NCBI GenBank assembly: GCA_013076295.1
Contig: RQOL01000818.1
Span: 58,375-122,374 of the forward strand
Source: Sanderia malayensis
Lineage: Eukaryota > Cnidaria > Scyphozoa > Semaeostomeae > Pelagiidae
Length of the DNA: 64,000 nt
Direction: 5' to 3'
The notes under the pieces were generated by a model. It saw nothing but the letters and a program-made list of their open reading frames with translations. It ran no database searches and was not told the origin of the DNA. This document shows positions 25,400 through 39,055 of this stretch, piece after piece (the stretch's first letter is position 1; each line of letters begins with the position of its first letter). The position numbers and the translations under genes are program-made.

Positions 25400-28300
25400 A
25401 TATTCATCTTATTATTTTTGCATTTCGATGTCGGCCTCATTTTGGATGCAATTGTCATTTTCTTTCTCGAGGACATATTTATCGTGAAATTCATCTTCAT
25501 TGTCCTCCACAAACACGACGCAGTTTTCATTATCTTCCTCAATGCCATATTCATCTTATTAGTTTTTGCAATTCGATGTGAGCCTCATTTTGGATGCTAT
25601 TGTCACTTTCATTGTCGATGAATAGTTCATCGTAAAATTCATCCTCATTGTCCACCACAGATTCGACACAGTTAGTAGCTTCATTGTTAATGTCAATCTC
25701 ATCGTGATATTGAACTTCATTGTCGTCCACATACTCGATGCAGCTGTTAGTTTCATTGTTAATGTCAATCTCATCGTAATATTCATCTTCATTGTCCCCC
25801 ACAAACACGACGCAGTTGTCATTATCTTCCTCAATGCCACATTCATCTTCTTATTTTTGCAATTCGATGTCAGCCTCAATTTGGATGCAATTGTCACTTT
25901 CATTCTCGATGACATATTCATCGTAAAAGTCATCTTCATTGTCCTCCACAAACACGACGCAGTTGTCATTATCTTCCTCAATGCCATATTCATCTTATTA
26001 TTTTTGCAATTCGATGTCAGCCTCATTTTGGATGCAATTGTCACTTTCATTCTCGATGAATAATTCATCGTAAAATTCAACTTCATTGTGCACCACAGAT
26101 TCGCCACAGTTAGTAGCTCCCTTGTTAATGTCAATTTCATCGTGATATTGAACTTCATTGCCGTCCACATACTCGATGCAGCTGTTAGTTTCATTGTTAA
26201 TGTCAATCTCATCGTAATATTCATCTTCATTGTCCTCCACAATCACGACGCAGTTGTCATTATCTTCCTCAATGCCACATTCATCTTATTATCTTTGCAA
26301 TTCGATCTCAGCATCTTTTTGGATGCAATTGTCATTTTCATTCTCGATGACATATTCATCGTAAAATTCATTTTCATTGTCCTCCACAAACACGACGCAG
26401 TTGTCATTATCTTCCTCAATGCCACATTTATCTTATTATCTTTGCAATTCAATGTCAGCATCTTTTTGGATGCAATTGTCATTTTCATTCTCGATGACAT
26501 AGTCATCGTATAATTCATCCTCATTGTCATCCACAAACACGACGCAGTTGTCATTATCTTCCTCAATGCCATATTCATCTCGTAATTTTTGCAATTCGAT
26601 GTCAGCCTCATTTTGGATGCGATTGTCACTTTCATTCTCGATGACATAGTCATCGCAAAATTCATCTTCATTGTCCTCCACACACACGACGCAGTTGTCG
26701 TTATCTTCCTCAATGCCATATTCATCTTATTATTTTTGCAATTCGATGTCAGCCTCATTTTGGATGCAATTGTCACTTTCATTCTCGATGACATATTCAT
26801 CGTGAAATTCATCTTCATTGTCCTCCACAAACACGACGCAGTTGTCATTATCTTCCTCAATGCCATATTCATCTCATTAATTTTGCAATTCGATGTCAGC
26901 CTCATTTTGGATGCAATTGTCACTTTCATTCTCGATGACATATTCATCGAAAAAATCATCTTCATTGTCATCCACAAACACGACGCAGTTGTCATTATCT
27001 TCCTCAATGCCATATTCATCTTATTATTTTTGCAATTCGATGTCAGCCTCATTTTGGATGCAATTGTCACTTTCATTCTCGATGAATAATTCATCGTAAA
27101 ATTCAACTTCATTGTGCACCACAGATTCGCCACAGTTAGTAGCTCCCTTGTTAATGTCAATTTCATCGTGATATTGAACTTCATTGTCGTCCACATACGC
27201 GATGCAGCTGTTAGTTTCATTGTTAATGTCAATCTCATCGTAATATTCATCTTCATTGTCCCCCACAAACACGACGCAGTTGTCATTATCTTCCTCAATG
27301 CCACATTCATCTTATTATTTTTGCAATTCGATGTCAGCCTCAATTTGGATGCAATTGTCACTTTCATTCTCGATGACATATTCATCGTAAAATTCATCTT
27401 CATTGTCCTCCACAAACACGACGCAGTTGTCATTATCTTCCTCAATGCCATATTCATCTTATTATTTTTGCAATTCGATGTCAGCCTCATTTTGGATGCA
27501 ATTGTCACTTTCATTCTCGATGACATATTCATCGCAAAATTCACCTTCATTGTCCTCCACACACACGACGCACTTGTCATTATCTTCCTCAATGCCATAT
27601 TCATCTTATTATTTTTGCAATTCGATGTCAGCCTCATTTTGGATGCGATTGTCACTTTCATTCTCGATGACATATTCATCGCAAAATTCACCTTCATTGT
27701 CCTCCACAAACACGACGCAGTTGTCATTATCTTCCTCAATGCCATATTCATCTTATTATTTTTGCAATTCGATGTCAGCCTCATTTTGGATGCGATTGTC
27801 ACTTTCATTCTCGATGACATAGTCATCGCAAAATTCATCTTCATTGTCCTCCACAAACACGACGCAGTTGTCATTATCTTCCTCAATGCCATATTCATCT
27901 TATTATTTTTGCATTTCGATGTCGGCCTCATTTTGGATGCAATTGTCATTTTCATTCTCGAGGACATATTTATCGTGAAATTCATCTTCATTGTCCTCCA
28001 CAAACACGACGCAGTTTTCATTATCTTCCTCAATGCCATATTCATCTTATTAGTTTTTGCAATTCGATGTGAGCCTCATTTTGGATGCTATTGTCACTTT
28101 CATTGTCGATGAATAGTTCATCGTAAAATTCATCCTCATTGTCCACCACAGATTCGACACAGTTAGTAGCTTCATTGTTAATGTCAATCTCATCGTGATA
28201 TTGAACTTCATTGTCGTCCACATACTCGATGCAGCTGTTAGTTTCATTGTTAATGTCAATCTCATCGTAATATTCATCTTCATTGTCCCCACAAACACGA

Positions 28301-30060
28301 CGCAGTTGTCGTTATCTTCCTCAATGCCACATTCATCTTCTTATTTTTGCAATTCGATGTCAGCCTCAATTTGGATGCAATTGTCACTTTCATTCTCGAT
28401 GACATATTCATCGTAAAAGTCATCTTCATTGTCCTCCACAAACACGACGCAGTTGTCATTATCTTCCTCAATGCCATATTCATCTTATTATTTTTGCAAT
28501 TCGATGTCAGCCTCATTTTGGATGCAATTGTCACTTTCATTCTCGATGAATAATTCATCGTAAAATTCAACTTCATTGTGCACCACAGATTCGCCACAGT
28601 TAGTAGCTCCCTTGTTAATGTCAATTTCATCGTGATATTGAACTTCATTGCCGTCCACATACTCGGTGCAGCTGTTAGTTTCCTTGTTAATGTCAATCTC
28701 ATCGTAATATTCATCTTCATTGTCCTCCACAATCACGACGCAGTTGTCATTATCTTCCTCAATGCCACATTCATCTTATTATCTTTGCCATTCGATGTCA
28801 GCATCTTTTTGGATGCAATTGTCATTTTCATTCTCGATGACATATTCATCGTAAAATTCATTTTCATTGTCCTCCACAAACACGACGCAGTTGTCATTAT
28901 CTTCCTCAATGCCACATTTATCTTATTATCTTTGCAATTCGATGTCAGCATCTTTTTGGATGCAATTGTCATTTTCATTCTCGATGACATAGTCATCGTA
29001 TAATTCATCTTCATTGTCATCCACAAACACGACGCAGTTGTCATTATCTTCCTCAATGCCATATTCATCTCGTTATTTTTGCAATTCGATGTCAGCCTCA
29101 TTTTGGATGCGATTGTCACTTTCATTCTCGATGACATAGTCATCGCAAAATTCATCTTCATTGTCCTCCACACACACGACGCAGTTGTCGTTATCTTCCT
29201 CAATGCCATATTCATCTTATTATTTTTGCAATTCGATGTCAGCCTCATTTTGGATGCAATTGTCACTTTCATTCTCGATGACATATTCATCGTGAAATTC
29301 ATCTTCATTGTCCTCCACAAACACGACGCAGTTGTCATTATCTTCCTCAATGCCATATTCATCTCATTAATTTTGCAATTCGATGTCAGCCTCATTTTGG
29401 ATGCAATTGTCACTTTCATTCTCGATGACATATTCATCGAAAAAATCACCTTCATTGTCATCCACAAACACGACGCAGTTGTCATTATCTTCCTCAATGC
29501 CATATTCATCTTATTTTTTTTGCAATTCGATGTCAGCCTCATTTTGGATACAATTGTCATTTTCATTCTCGAGGACATATTTATCGTGAAATTCATCTTC
29601 ATTGTCCTCCACAAACACGACGCAGTTTTCATTATCTTCCTCAATGCCATATTCATCTTATTAGTTTTTGCAATTCGATGTGAGCCTCATTTTGGATGCT
29701 ATTGTCACTTTCATTGTCGATGAATAGTTCATCGTAAAATTCATCCTCATTGTCCACCACAGATTCGACACAGTTAGTAGCTTCATTGTTAATGTCAATC
29801 TCATCGTGATATTGAACTTCATTGTCGTCCACATACTCGATGCAGCTGTTAGTTTCATTGTTAATGTCAATCTCATCGTAATATTCATCTTCATTGTCCC
29901 CCACAAACACGACGCAGTTGTCATTATCTTCCTCAATGCCACATTCATCTTCTTATTTTTGCAATTCGATGTCAGCCTCAATTTGGATGCAATTGTCACT
30001 TTCATTCTCGATGACATATTCATCGTAAAAGTCATCTTCATTGTCCTCCACAAACACGAC
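25400..30060. repeat. 4.6-kb block repeated at 31550-36210 (offset 6152-6153 bp)
   Basis: The two blocks share unit order and private variants, including a long minus-strand frame at 26243-28045 that recurs at 32395-34197. The offset is 6152 up to about 28285 and 6153 after it, because the left copy has CCCC where the right copy has CCCCC. Otherwise few differences were noticed, pointing to a very recent duplication or an assembly repeat. Edges are approximate. Confidence 0.8.
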
Positions 30061-33000
30061 GCAGTTGTCATTATCTTCCTCAATGCCATATTCATCTTAT
30101 TATTTTTGCAATTCGATGTCAGCCTCATTTTGGATGCAATTGTCACTTTCATTCTCGATGAATAATTCATCGTAAAATTCAACTTCATTGTGCACCACAG
30201 ATTCGCCACAGTTAGTAGCTCCCTTGTTAATGTCAATTTCATCGTGATATTGAACTTCATTGCCGTCCACATACTCGATGCAGCTGTTAGTTTCATTGTT
30301 AATGTCAATCTCATCGTAATATTCATCTTCATTGTCCTCCACAATCACGACGCAGTTGTCATTATCTTCCTCAATGCCACATTCATCTTATTATCTTTGC
30401 CATTCGATGTCAGCATCTTTTTGGATGCAATTGTCATTTTCATTCTCGATGACATATTCATCGTAAAATTCATTTTCATTGTCCTCCACAAACACGACGC
30501 AGTTGTCATTATCTTCCTCAATGCCACATTTATCTTATTATCTTTGCAATTCGATGTCAGCATCTTTTTGGATGCAATTGTCATTTTCATTCTCGATGAC
30601 ATAGTCATCGTATAATTCATCTTCATTGTCATCCACAAACACGACGCAGTTGTCATTATCTTCCTCAATGCCATATTCATCTCGTTATTTTTGCAATTCG
30701 ATGTCAGCCTCATTTTGGATGCGATTGTCACTTTCATTCTCGATGACATAGTCATCGCAAAATTCATCTTCATTGTCCTCCACACACACGACGCAGTTGT
30801 CGTTATCTTCCTCAATGCCATATTCATCTTATTATTTTTGCAATTCGATGTCAGCCTCATTTTGGATGCAATTGTCACTTTCATTCTCGATGAATAATTC
30901 ATCGTAAAATTCAACTTCATTGTGCACCACAGATTCGCCACAGTTAGTAGCTCCCTTGTTAATGTCAATTTCATCGTGATATTGAACTTCATTGCCGTCC
31001 ACATACTCGATGCAGCTGTTAGTTTCATTGTTAATGTCAATCTCATCGTAATATTCATCTTCATTGTCCTCCACAATCACGACGCAGTTGTCATTATCTT
31101 CCTCAATGCCACATTCATCTTATTATCTTTGCCATTCGATGTCAGCATCTTTTTGGATGCAATTGTCATTTTCATTCTCGATGACATATTCATCGTAAAA
31201 TTCATTTTCATTGTCCTCCACAAACACGACGCAGTTGTCATTATCTTCCTCAATGCCACATTTATCTTATTATCTTTGCAATTCGATGTCAGCATCTTTT
31301 TGGATGCAATTGTCATTTTCATTCTCGATGACATAGTCATCGTATAATTCATCTTCATTGTCATCCACAAACACGACGCAGTTGTCATTATCTTCCTCAA
31401 TGCCATATTCATCTCGTTATTTTTGCAATTCGATGTCAGCCTCATTTTGGATGCGATTGTCACTTTCATTCTCGATGACATAGTCATCGCAAAATTCATC
31501 TTCATTGTCCTCCACAAACACGACGCAGTTGTCATTATCTTCCTCAATGCCATATTCATCTTATTATTTTTGCATTTCGATGTCGGCCTCATTTTGGATG
31601 CAATTGTCATTTTCATTCTCGAGGACATATTTATCGTGAAATTCATCTTCATTGTCCTCCACAAACACGACGCAGTTTTCATTATCTTCCTCAATGCCAT
31701 ATTCATCTTATTAGTTTTTGCAATTCGATGTGAGCCTCATTTTGGATGCTATTGTCACTTTCATTGTCGATGAATAGTTCATCGTAAAATTCATCCTCAT
31801 TGTCCACCACAGATTCGACACAGTTAGTAGCTTCATTGTTAATGTCAATCTCATCGTGATATTGAACTTCATTGTCGTCCACATACTCGATGCAGCTGTT
31901 AGTTTCATTGTTAATGTCAATCTCATCGTAATATTCATCTTCATTGTCCCCCACAAACACGACGCAGTTGTCATTATCTTCCTCAATGCCACATTCATCT
32001 TCTTATTTTTGCAATTCGATGTCAGCCTCAATTTGGATGCAATTGTCACTTTCATTCTCGATGACATATTCATCGTAAAAGTCATCTTCATTGTCCTCCA
32101 CAAACACGACGCAGTTGTCATTATCTTCCTCAATGCCATATTCATCTTATTATTTTTGCAATTCGATGTCAGCCTCATTTTGGATGCAATTGTCACTTTC
32201 ATTCTCGATGAATAATTCATCGTAAAATTCAACTTCATTGTGCACCACAGATTCGCCACAGTTAGTAGCTCCCTTGTTAATGTCAATTTCATCGTGATAT
32301 TGAACTTCATTGCCGTCCACATACTCGATGCAGCTGTTAGTTTCATTGTTAATGTCAATCTCATCGTAATATTCATCTTCATTGTCCTCCACAATCACGA
32401 CGCAGTTGTCATTATCTTCCTCAATGCCACATTCATCTTATTATCTTTGCAATTCGATCTCAGCATCTTTTTGGATGCAATTGTCATTTTCATTCTCGAT
32501 GACATATTCATCGTAAAATTCATTTTCATTGTCCTCCACAAACACGACGCAGTTGTCATTATCTTCCTCAATGCCACATTTATCTTATTATCTTTGCAAT
32601 TCAATGTCAGCATCTTTTTGGATGCAATTGTCATTTTCATTCTCGATGACATAGTCATCGTATAATTCATCCTCATTGTCATCCACAAACACGACGCAGT
32701 TGTCATTATCTTCCTCAATGCCATATTCATCTCGTAATTTTTGCAATTCGATGTCAGCCTCATTTTGGATGCGATTGTCACTTTCATTCTCGATGACATA
32801 GTCATCGCAAAATTCATCTTCATTGTCCTCCACACACACGACGCAGTTGTCGTTATCTTCCTCAATGCCATATTCATCTTATTATTTTTGCAATTCGATG
32901 TCAGCCTCATTTTGGATGCAATTGTCACTTTCATTCTCGATGACATATTCATCGTGAAATTCATCTTCATTGTCCTCCACAAACACGACGCAGTTGTCAT

Positions 33001-33469
33001 TATCTTCCTCAATGCCATATTCATCTCATTAATTTTGCAATTCGATGTCAGCCTCATTTTGGATGCAATTGTCACTTTCATTCTCGATGACATATTCATC
33101 GAAAAAATCATCTTCATTGTCATCCACAAACACGACGCAGTTGTCATTATCTTCCTCAATGCCATATTCATCTTATTATTTTTGCAATTCGATGTCAGCC
33201 TCATTTTGGATGCAATTGTCACTTTCATTCTCGATGAATAATTCATCGTAAAATTCAACTTCATTGTGCACCACAGATTCGCCACAGTTAGTAGCTCCCT
33301 TGTTAATGTCAATTTCATCGTGATATTGAACTTCATTGTCGTCCACATACGCGATGCAGCTGTTAGTTTCATTGTTAATGTCAATCTCATCGTAATATTC
33401 ATCTTCATTGTCCCCCACAAACACGACGCAGTTGTCATTATCTTCCTCAATGCCACATTCATCTTATTA

Positions 33470-36400
33470 TTTTTGCAATTCGATGTCAGCCTCAATTTGG
33501 ATGCAATTGTCACTTTCATTCTCGATGACATATTCATCGTAAAATTCATCTTCATTGTCCTCCACAAACACGACGCAGTTGTCATTATCTTCCTCAATGC
33601 CATATTCATCTTATTATTTTTGCAATTCGATGTCAGCCTCATTTTGGATGCAATTGTCACTTTCATTCTCGATGACATATTCATCGCAAAATTCACCTTC
33701 ATTGTCCTCCACACACACGACGCACTTGTCATTATCTTCCTCAATGCCATATTCATCTTATTATTTTTGCAATTCGATGTCAGCCTCATTTTGGATGCGA
33801 TTGTCACTTTCATTCTCGATGACATATTCATCGCAAAATTCACCTTCATTGTCCTCCACAAACACGACGCAGTTGTCATTATCTTCCTCAATGCCATATT
33901 CATCTTATTATTTTTGCAATTCGATGTCAGCCTCATTTTGGATGCGATTGTCACTTTCATTCTCGATGACATAGTCATCGCAAAATTCATCTTCATTGTC
34001 CTCCACAAACACGACGCAGTTGTCATTATCTTCCTCAATGCCATATTCATCTTATTATTTTTGCATTTCGATGTCGGCCTCATTTTGGATGCAATTGTCA
34101 TTTTCATTCTCGAGGACATATTTATCGTGAAATTCATCTTCATTGTCCTCCACAAACACGACGCAGTTTTCATTATCTTCCTCAATGCCATATTCATCTT
34201 ATTAGTTTTTGCAATTCGATGTGAGCCTCATTTTGGATGCTATTGTCACTTTCATTGTCGATGAATAGTTCATCGTAAAATTCATCCTCATTGTCCACCA
34301 CAGATTCGACACAGTTAGTAGCTTCATTGTTAATGTCAATCTCATCGTGATATTGAACTTCATTGTCGTCCACATACTCGATGCAGCTGTTAGTTTCATT
34401 GTTAATGTCAATCTCATCGTAATATTCATCTTCATTGTCCCCCACAAACACGACGCAGTTGTCATTATCTTCCTCAATGCCACATTCATCTTCTTATTTT
34501 TGCAATTCGATGTCAGCCTCAATTTGGATGCAATTGTCACTTTCACTCTCGATGACATATTCATCGTAAAAGTCATCTTCATTGTCCTCCACAAACACGA
34601 CGCAGTTGTCATTATCTTCCTCAATGCCATATTCATCTTATTATTTTTGCAATTCGATGTCAGCCTCATTTTGGATGCAATTGTCACTTTCATTCTCGAT
34701 GAATAATTCATCGTAAAATTCAACTTCATTGTGCACCACAGATTCGCCACAGTTAGTAGCTCCCTTGTTAATGTCAATTTCATCGTGATATTGAACTTCA
34801 TTGCCGTCCACATACTCGGTGCAGCTGTTAGTTTCCTTGTTAATGTCAATCTCATCGTAATATTCATCTTCATTGTCCTCCACAATCACGACGCAGTTGT
34901 CATTATCTTCCTCAATGCCACATTCATCTTATTATCTTTGCCATTCGATGTCAGCATCTTTTTGGATGCAATTGTCATTTTCATTCTCGATGACATATTC
35001 ATCGTAAAATTCATTTTCATTGTCCTCCACAAACACGACGCAGTTGTCATTATCTTCCTCAATGCCACATTTATCTTATTATCTTTGCAATTCGATGTCA
35101 GCATCTTTTTGGATGCAATTGTCATTTTCATTCTCGATGACATAGTCATCGTATAATTCATCTTCATTGTCATCCACAAACACGACGCAGTTGTCATTAT
35201 CTTCCTCAATGCCATATTCATCTCGTTATTTTTGCAATTCGATGTCAGCCTCATTTTGGATGCGATTGTCACTTTCATTCTCGATGACATAGTCATCGCA
35301 AAATTCATCTTCATTGTCCTCCACACACACGACGCAGTTGTCGTTATCTTCCTCAATGCCATATTCATCTTATTATTTTTGCAATTCGATGTCAGCCTCA
35401 TTTTGGATGCAATTGTCACTTTCATTCTCGATGACATATTCATCGTGAAATTCATCTTCATTGTCCTCCACAAACACGACGCAGTTGTCATTATCTTCCT
35501 CAATGCCATATTCATCTCATTAATTTTGCAATTCGATGTCAGCCTCATTTTGGATGCAATTGTCACTTTCATTCTCGATGACATATTCATCGAAAAAATC
35601 ACCTTCATTGTCATCCACAAACACGACGCAGTTGTCATTATCTTCCTCAATGCCATATTCATCTTATTTTTTTTGCAATTCGATGTCAGCCTCATTTTGG
35701 ATACAATTGTCATTTTCATTCTCGAGGACATATTTATCGTGAAATTCATCTTCATTGTCCTCCACAAACACGACGCAGTTTTCATTATCTTCCTCAATGC
35801 CATATTCATCTTATTAGTTTTTGCAATTCGATGTGAGCCTCATTTTGGATGCTATTGTCACTTTCATTGTCGATGAATAGTTCATCGTAAAATTCATCCT
35901 CATTGTCCACCACAGATTCGACACAGTTAGTAGCTTCATTGTTAATGTCAATCTCATCGTGATATTGAACTTCATTGTCGTCCACATACTCGATGCAGCT
36001 GTTAGTTTCATTGTTAATGTCAATCTCATCGTAATATTCATCTTCATTGTCCCCCACAAACACGACGCAGTTGTCATTATCTTCCTCAATGCCACATTCA
36101 TCTTCTTATTTTTGCAATTCGATGTCAGCCTCAATTTGGATGCAATTGTCACTTTCATTCTCGATGACATATTCATCGTAAAAGTCATCTTCATTGTCCT
36201 CCACAAACACGACGCAGTTGTCATTATCTTCCTCAATGCCATATTCATCTTATTATTTTTGCAATTCGATGTCAGCCTCATTTTGGATGCAATTGTCACT
36301 TTCATTCTCGATGACATATTCATCGCAAAATTCACCTTCATTGTCCTCCACAAACACGACGCAGTTGTCATTATCTTCCTCAATGCCATATTCATCTTAT

Positions 36401-39055
36401 TATTTTTGCAATTCGATGTCAGCCTCATTTTGGATGCGATTGTCACTTTCATTCTCGATGACATAGTCATCGCAAAATTCATCTTCATTGTCCTCCACAA
36501 ACACGACGCAGTTGTCATTATCTTCCTCAATGCCATATTCATCTTATTATTTTTGCAATTCGATGTCAGCCTCATTTTGGATGCAATTGTCACTTTCATT
36601 CTCGATGACATATTCATCGCAAAATTCACCTTCATTGTCCTCCACACACACGACGCACTTGTCATTATCTTCCTCAATGCCATATTCATCTTATTATTTT
36701 TGCAATTCGATGTCAGCCTCATTTTGGATGCGATTGTCACTTTCATTCTCGATGACATATTCATCGCAAAATTCACCTTCATTGTCCTCCACAAACACGA
36801 CGCAGTTGTCATTATCTTCCTCAATGCCATATTCATCTTATTATTTTTGCAATTCGATGTCAGCCTCATTTTGGATGCGATTGTCACTTTCATTCTCGAT
36901 GACATAGTCATCGCAAAATTCATCTTCATTGTCCTCCACAAACACGACGCAGTTGTCATTATCTTCCTCAATGCCATATTCATCTTATTATTTTTGCATT
37001 TCGATGTCGGCCTCATTTTGGATGCAATTGTCATTTTCATTCTCGAGGACATATTTATCGTGAAATTCATCTTCATTGTCCTCCACAAACACGACGCAGT
37101 TTTCATTATCTTCCTCAATGCCATATTCATCTTATTAGTTTTTGCAATTCGATGTGAGCCTCATTTTGGATGCTATTGTCACTTTCATTGTCGATGAATA
37201 GTTCATCGTAAAATTCATCCTCATTGTCCACCACAGATTCGACACAGTTAGTAGCTTCATTGTTAATGTCAATCTCATCGTGATATTGAACTTCATTGTC
37301 GTCCACATACTCGATGCAGCTGTTAGTTTCATTGTTAATGTCAATCTCATCGTAATATTCATCTTCATTGTCCCCCACAAACACGACGCAGTTGTCATTA
37401 TCTTCCTCAATGCCACATTCATCTTCTTATTTTTGCAATTCGATGTCAGCCTCAATTTGGATGCAATTGTCACTTTCACTCTCGATGACATATTCATCGT
37501 AAAAGTCATCTTCATTGTCCTCCACAAACACGACGCAGTTGTCATTATCTTCCTCAATGCCATATTCATCTTATTATTTTTGCAATTCGATGTCAGCCTC
37601 ATTTTGGATGCAATTGTCACTTTCATTCTCGATGAATAATTCATCGTAAAATTCAACTTCATTGTGCACCACAGATTCGCCACAGTTAGTAGCTCCCTTG
37701 TTAATGTCAATTTCATCGTGATATTGAACTTCATTGCCGTCCACATACTCGGTGCAGCTGTTAGTTTCCTTGTTAATGTCAATCTCATCGTAATATTCAT
37801 CTTCATTGTCCTCCACAATCACGACGCAGTTGTCATTATCTTCCTCAATGCCACATTCATCTTATTATCTTTGCCATTCGATGTCAGCATCTTTTTGGAT
37901 GCAATTGTCATTTTCATTCTCGATGACATATTCATCGTAAAATTCATTTTCATTGTCCTCCACAAACACGACGCAGTTGTCATTATCTTCCTCAATGCCA
38001 CATTTATCTTATTATCTTTGCAATTCGATGTCAGCATCTTTTTGGATGCAATTGTCATTTTCATTCTCGATGACATAGTCATCGTATAATTCATCTTCAT
38101 TGTCATCCACAAACACGACGCAGTTGTCATTATCTTCCTCAATGCCATATTCATCTCGTTATTTTTGCAATTCGATGTCAGCCTCATTTTGGATGCGATT
38201 GTCACTTTCATTCTCGATGACATAGTCATCGCAAAATTCATCTTCATTGTCCTCCACACACACGACGCAGTTGTCGTTATCTTCCTCAATGCCATATTCA
38301 TCTTATTATTTTTGCAATTCGATGTCAGCCTCATTTTGGATGCAATTGTCACTTTCATTCTCGATGACATATTCATCGTGAAATTCATCTTCATTGTCCT
38401 CCACAAACACGACGCAGTTGTCATTATCTTCCTCAATGCCATATTCATCTCATTAATTTTGCAATTCGATGTCAGCCTCATTTTGGATGCAATTGTCACT
38501 TTCATTCTCGATGACATATTCATCGAAAAAATCACCTTCATTGTCATCCACAAACACGACGCAGTTGTCATTATCTTCCTCAATGCCATATTCATCTTAT
38601 TTTTTTTGCAATTCGATGTCAGCCTCATTTTGGATACAATTGTCATTTTCATTCTCGAGGACATATTTATCGTGAAATTCATCTTCATTGTCCTCCACAA
38701 ACACGACGCAGTTTTCATTATCTTCCTCAATGCCATATTCATCTTATTAGTTTTTGCAATTCGATGTGAGCCTCATTTTGGATGCTATTGTCACTTTCAT
38801 TGTCGATGAATAGTTCATCGTAAAATTCATCCTCATTGTCCACCACAGATTCGACACAGTTAGTAGCTTCATTGTTAATGTCAATCTCATCGTGATATTG
38901 AACTTCATTGTCGTCCACATACTCGATGCAGCTGTTAGTTTCATTGTTAATGTCAATCTCATCGTAATATTCATCTTCATTGTCCCCCACAAACACGACG
39001 CAGTTGTCATTATCTTCCTCAATGCCACATTCATCTTCTTATTTTTGCAATTCGA
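33470..39055. repeat. Near-adjacent duplication, offset 2933 bp
   Basis: 33470-36120 and 36410-39055 match in unit order and variants: frames at 33555, 34202, 34886, 35232 and 35806 reappear at 36488, 37135, 37819, 38165 and 38739. The right copy ends its match where a C+D block joins a different A subtype near 39055. The offset is 20 x 147 minus 7, consistent with a mix of 147, 148 and C+D-bearing units. Confidence 0.75.
36310..37130. repeat. Longest style of uninterrupted A+B run
   Basis: Five to six A+B units follow one another without a C+D block, so the plus-strand hydrophobic frame (FDVSLILDAIVTFILDD motif) and the minus-strand basic frame (MNMALRKIMTTASCLW motif) both stay open. Openness reflects the 147-bp unit being a multiple of three and lacking stops in those frames, not evidence of a gene. 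The run ends at a 148-bp B variant, which shifts every frame. Confidence 0.75.
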
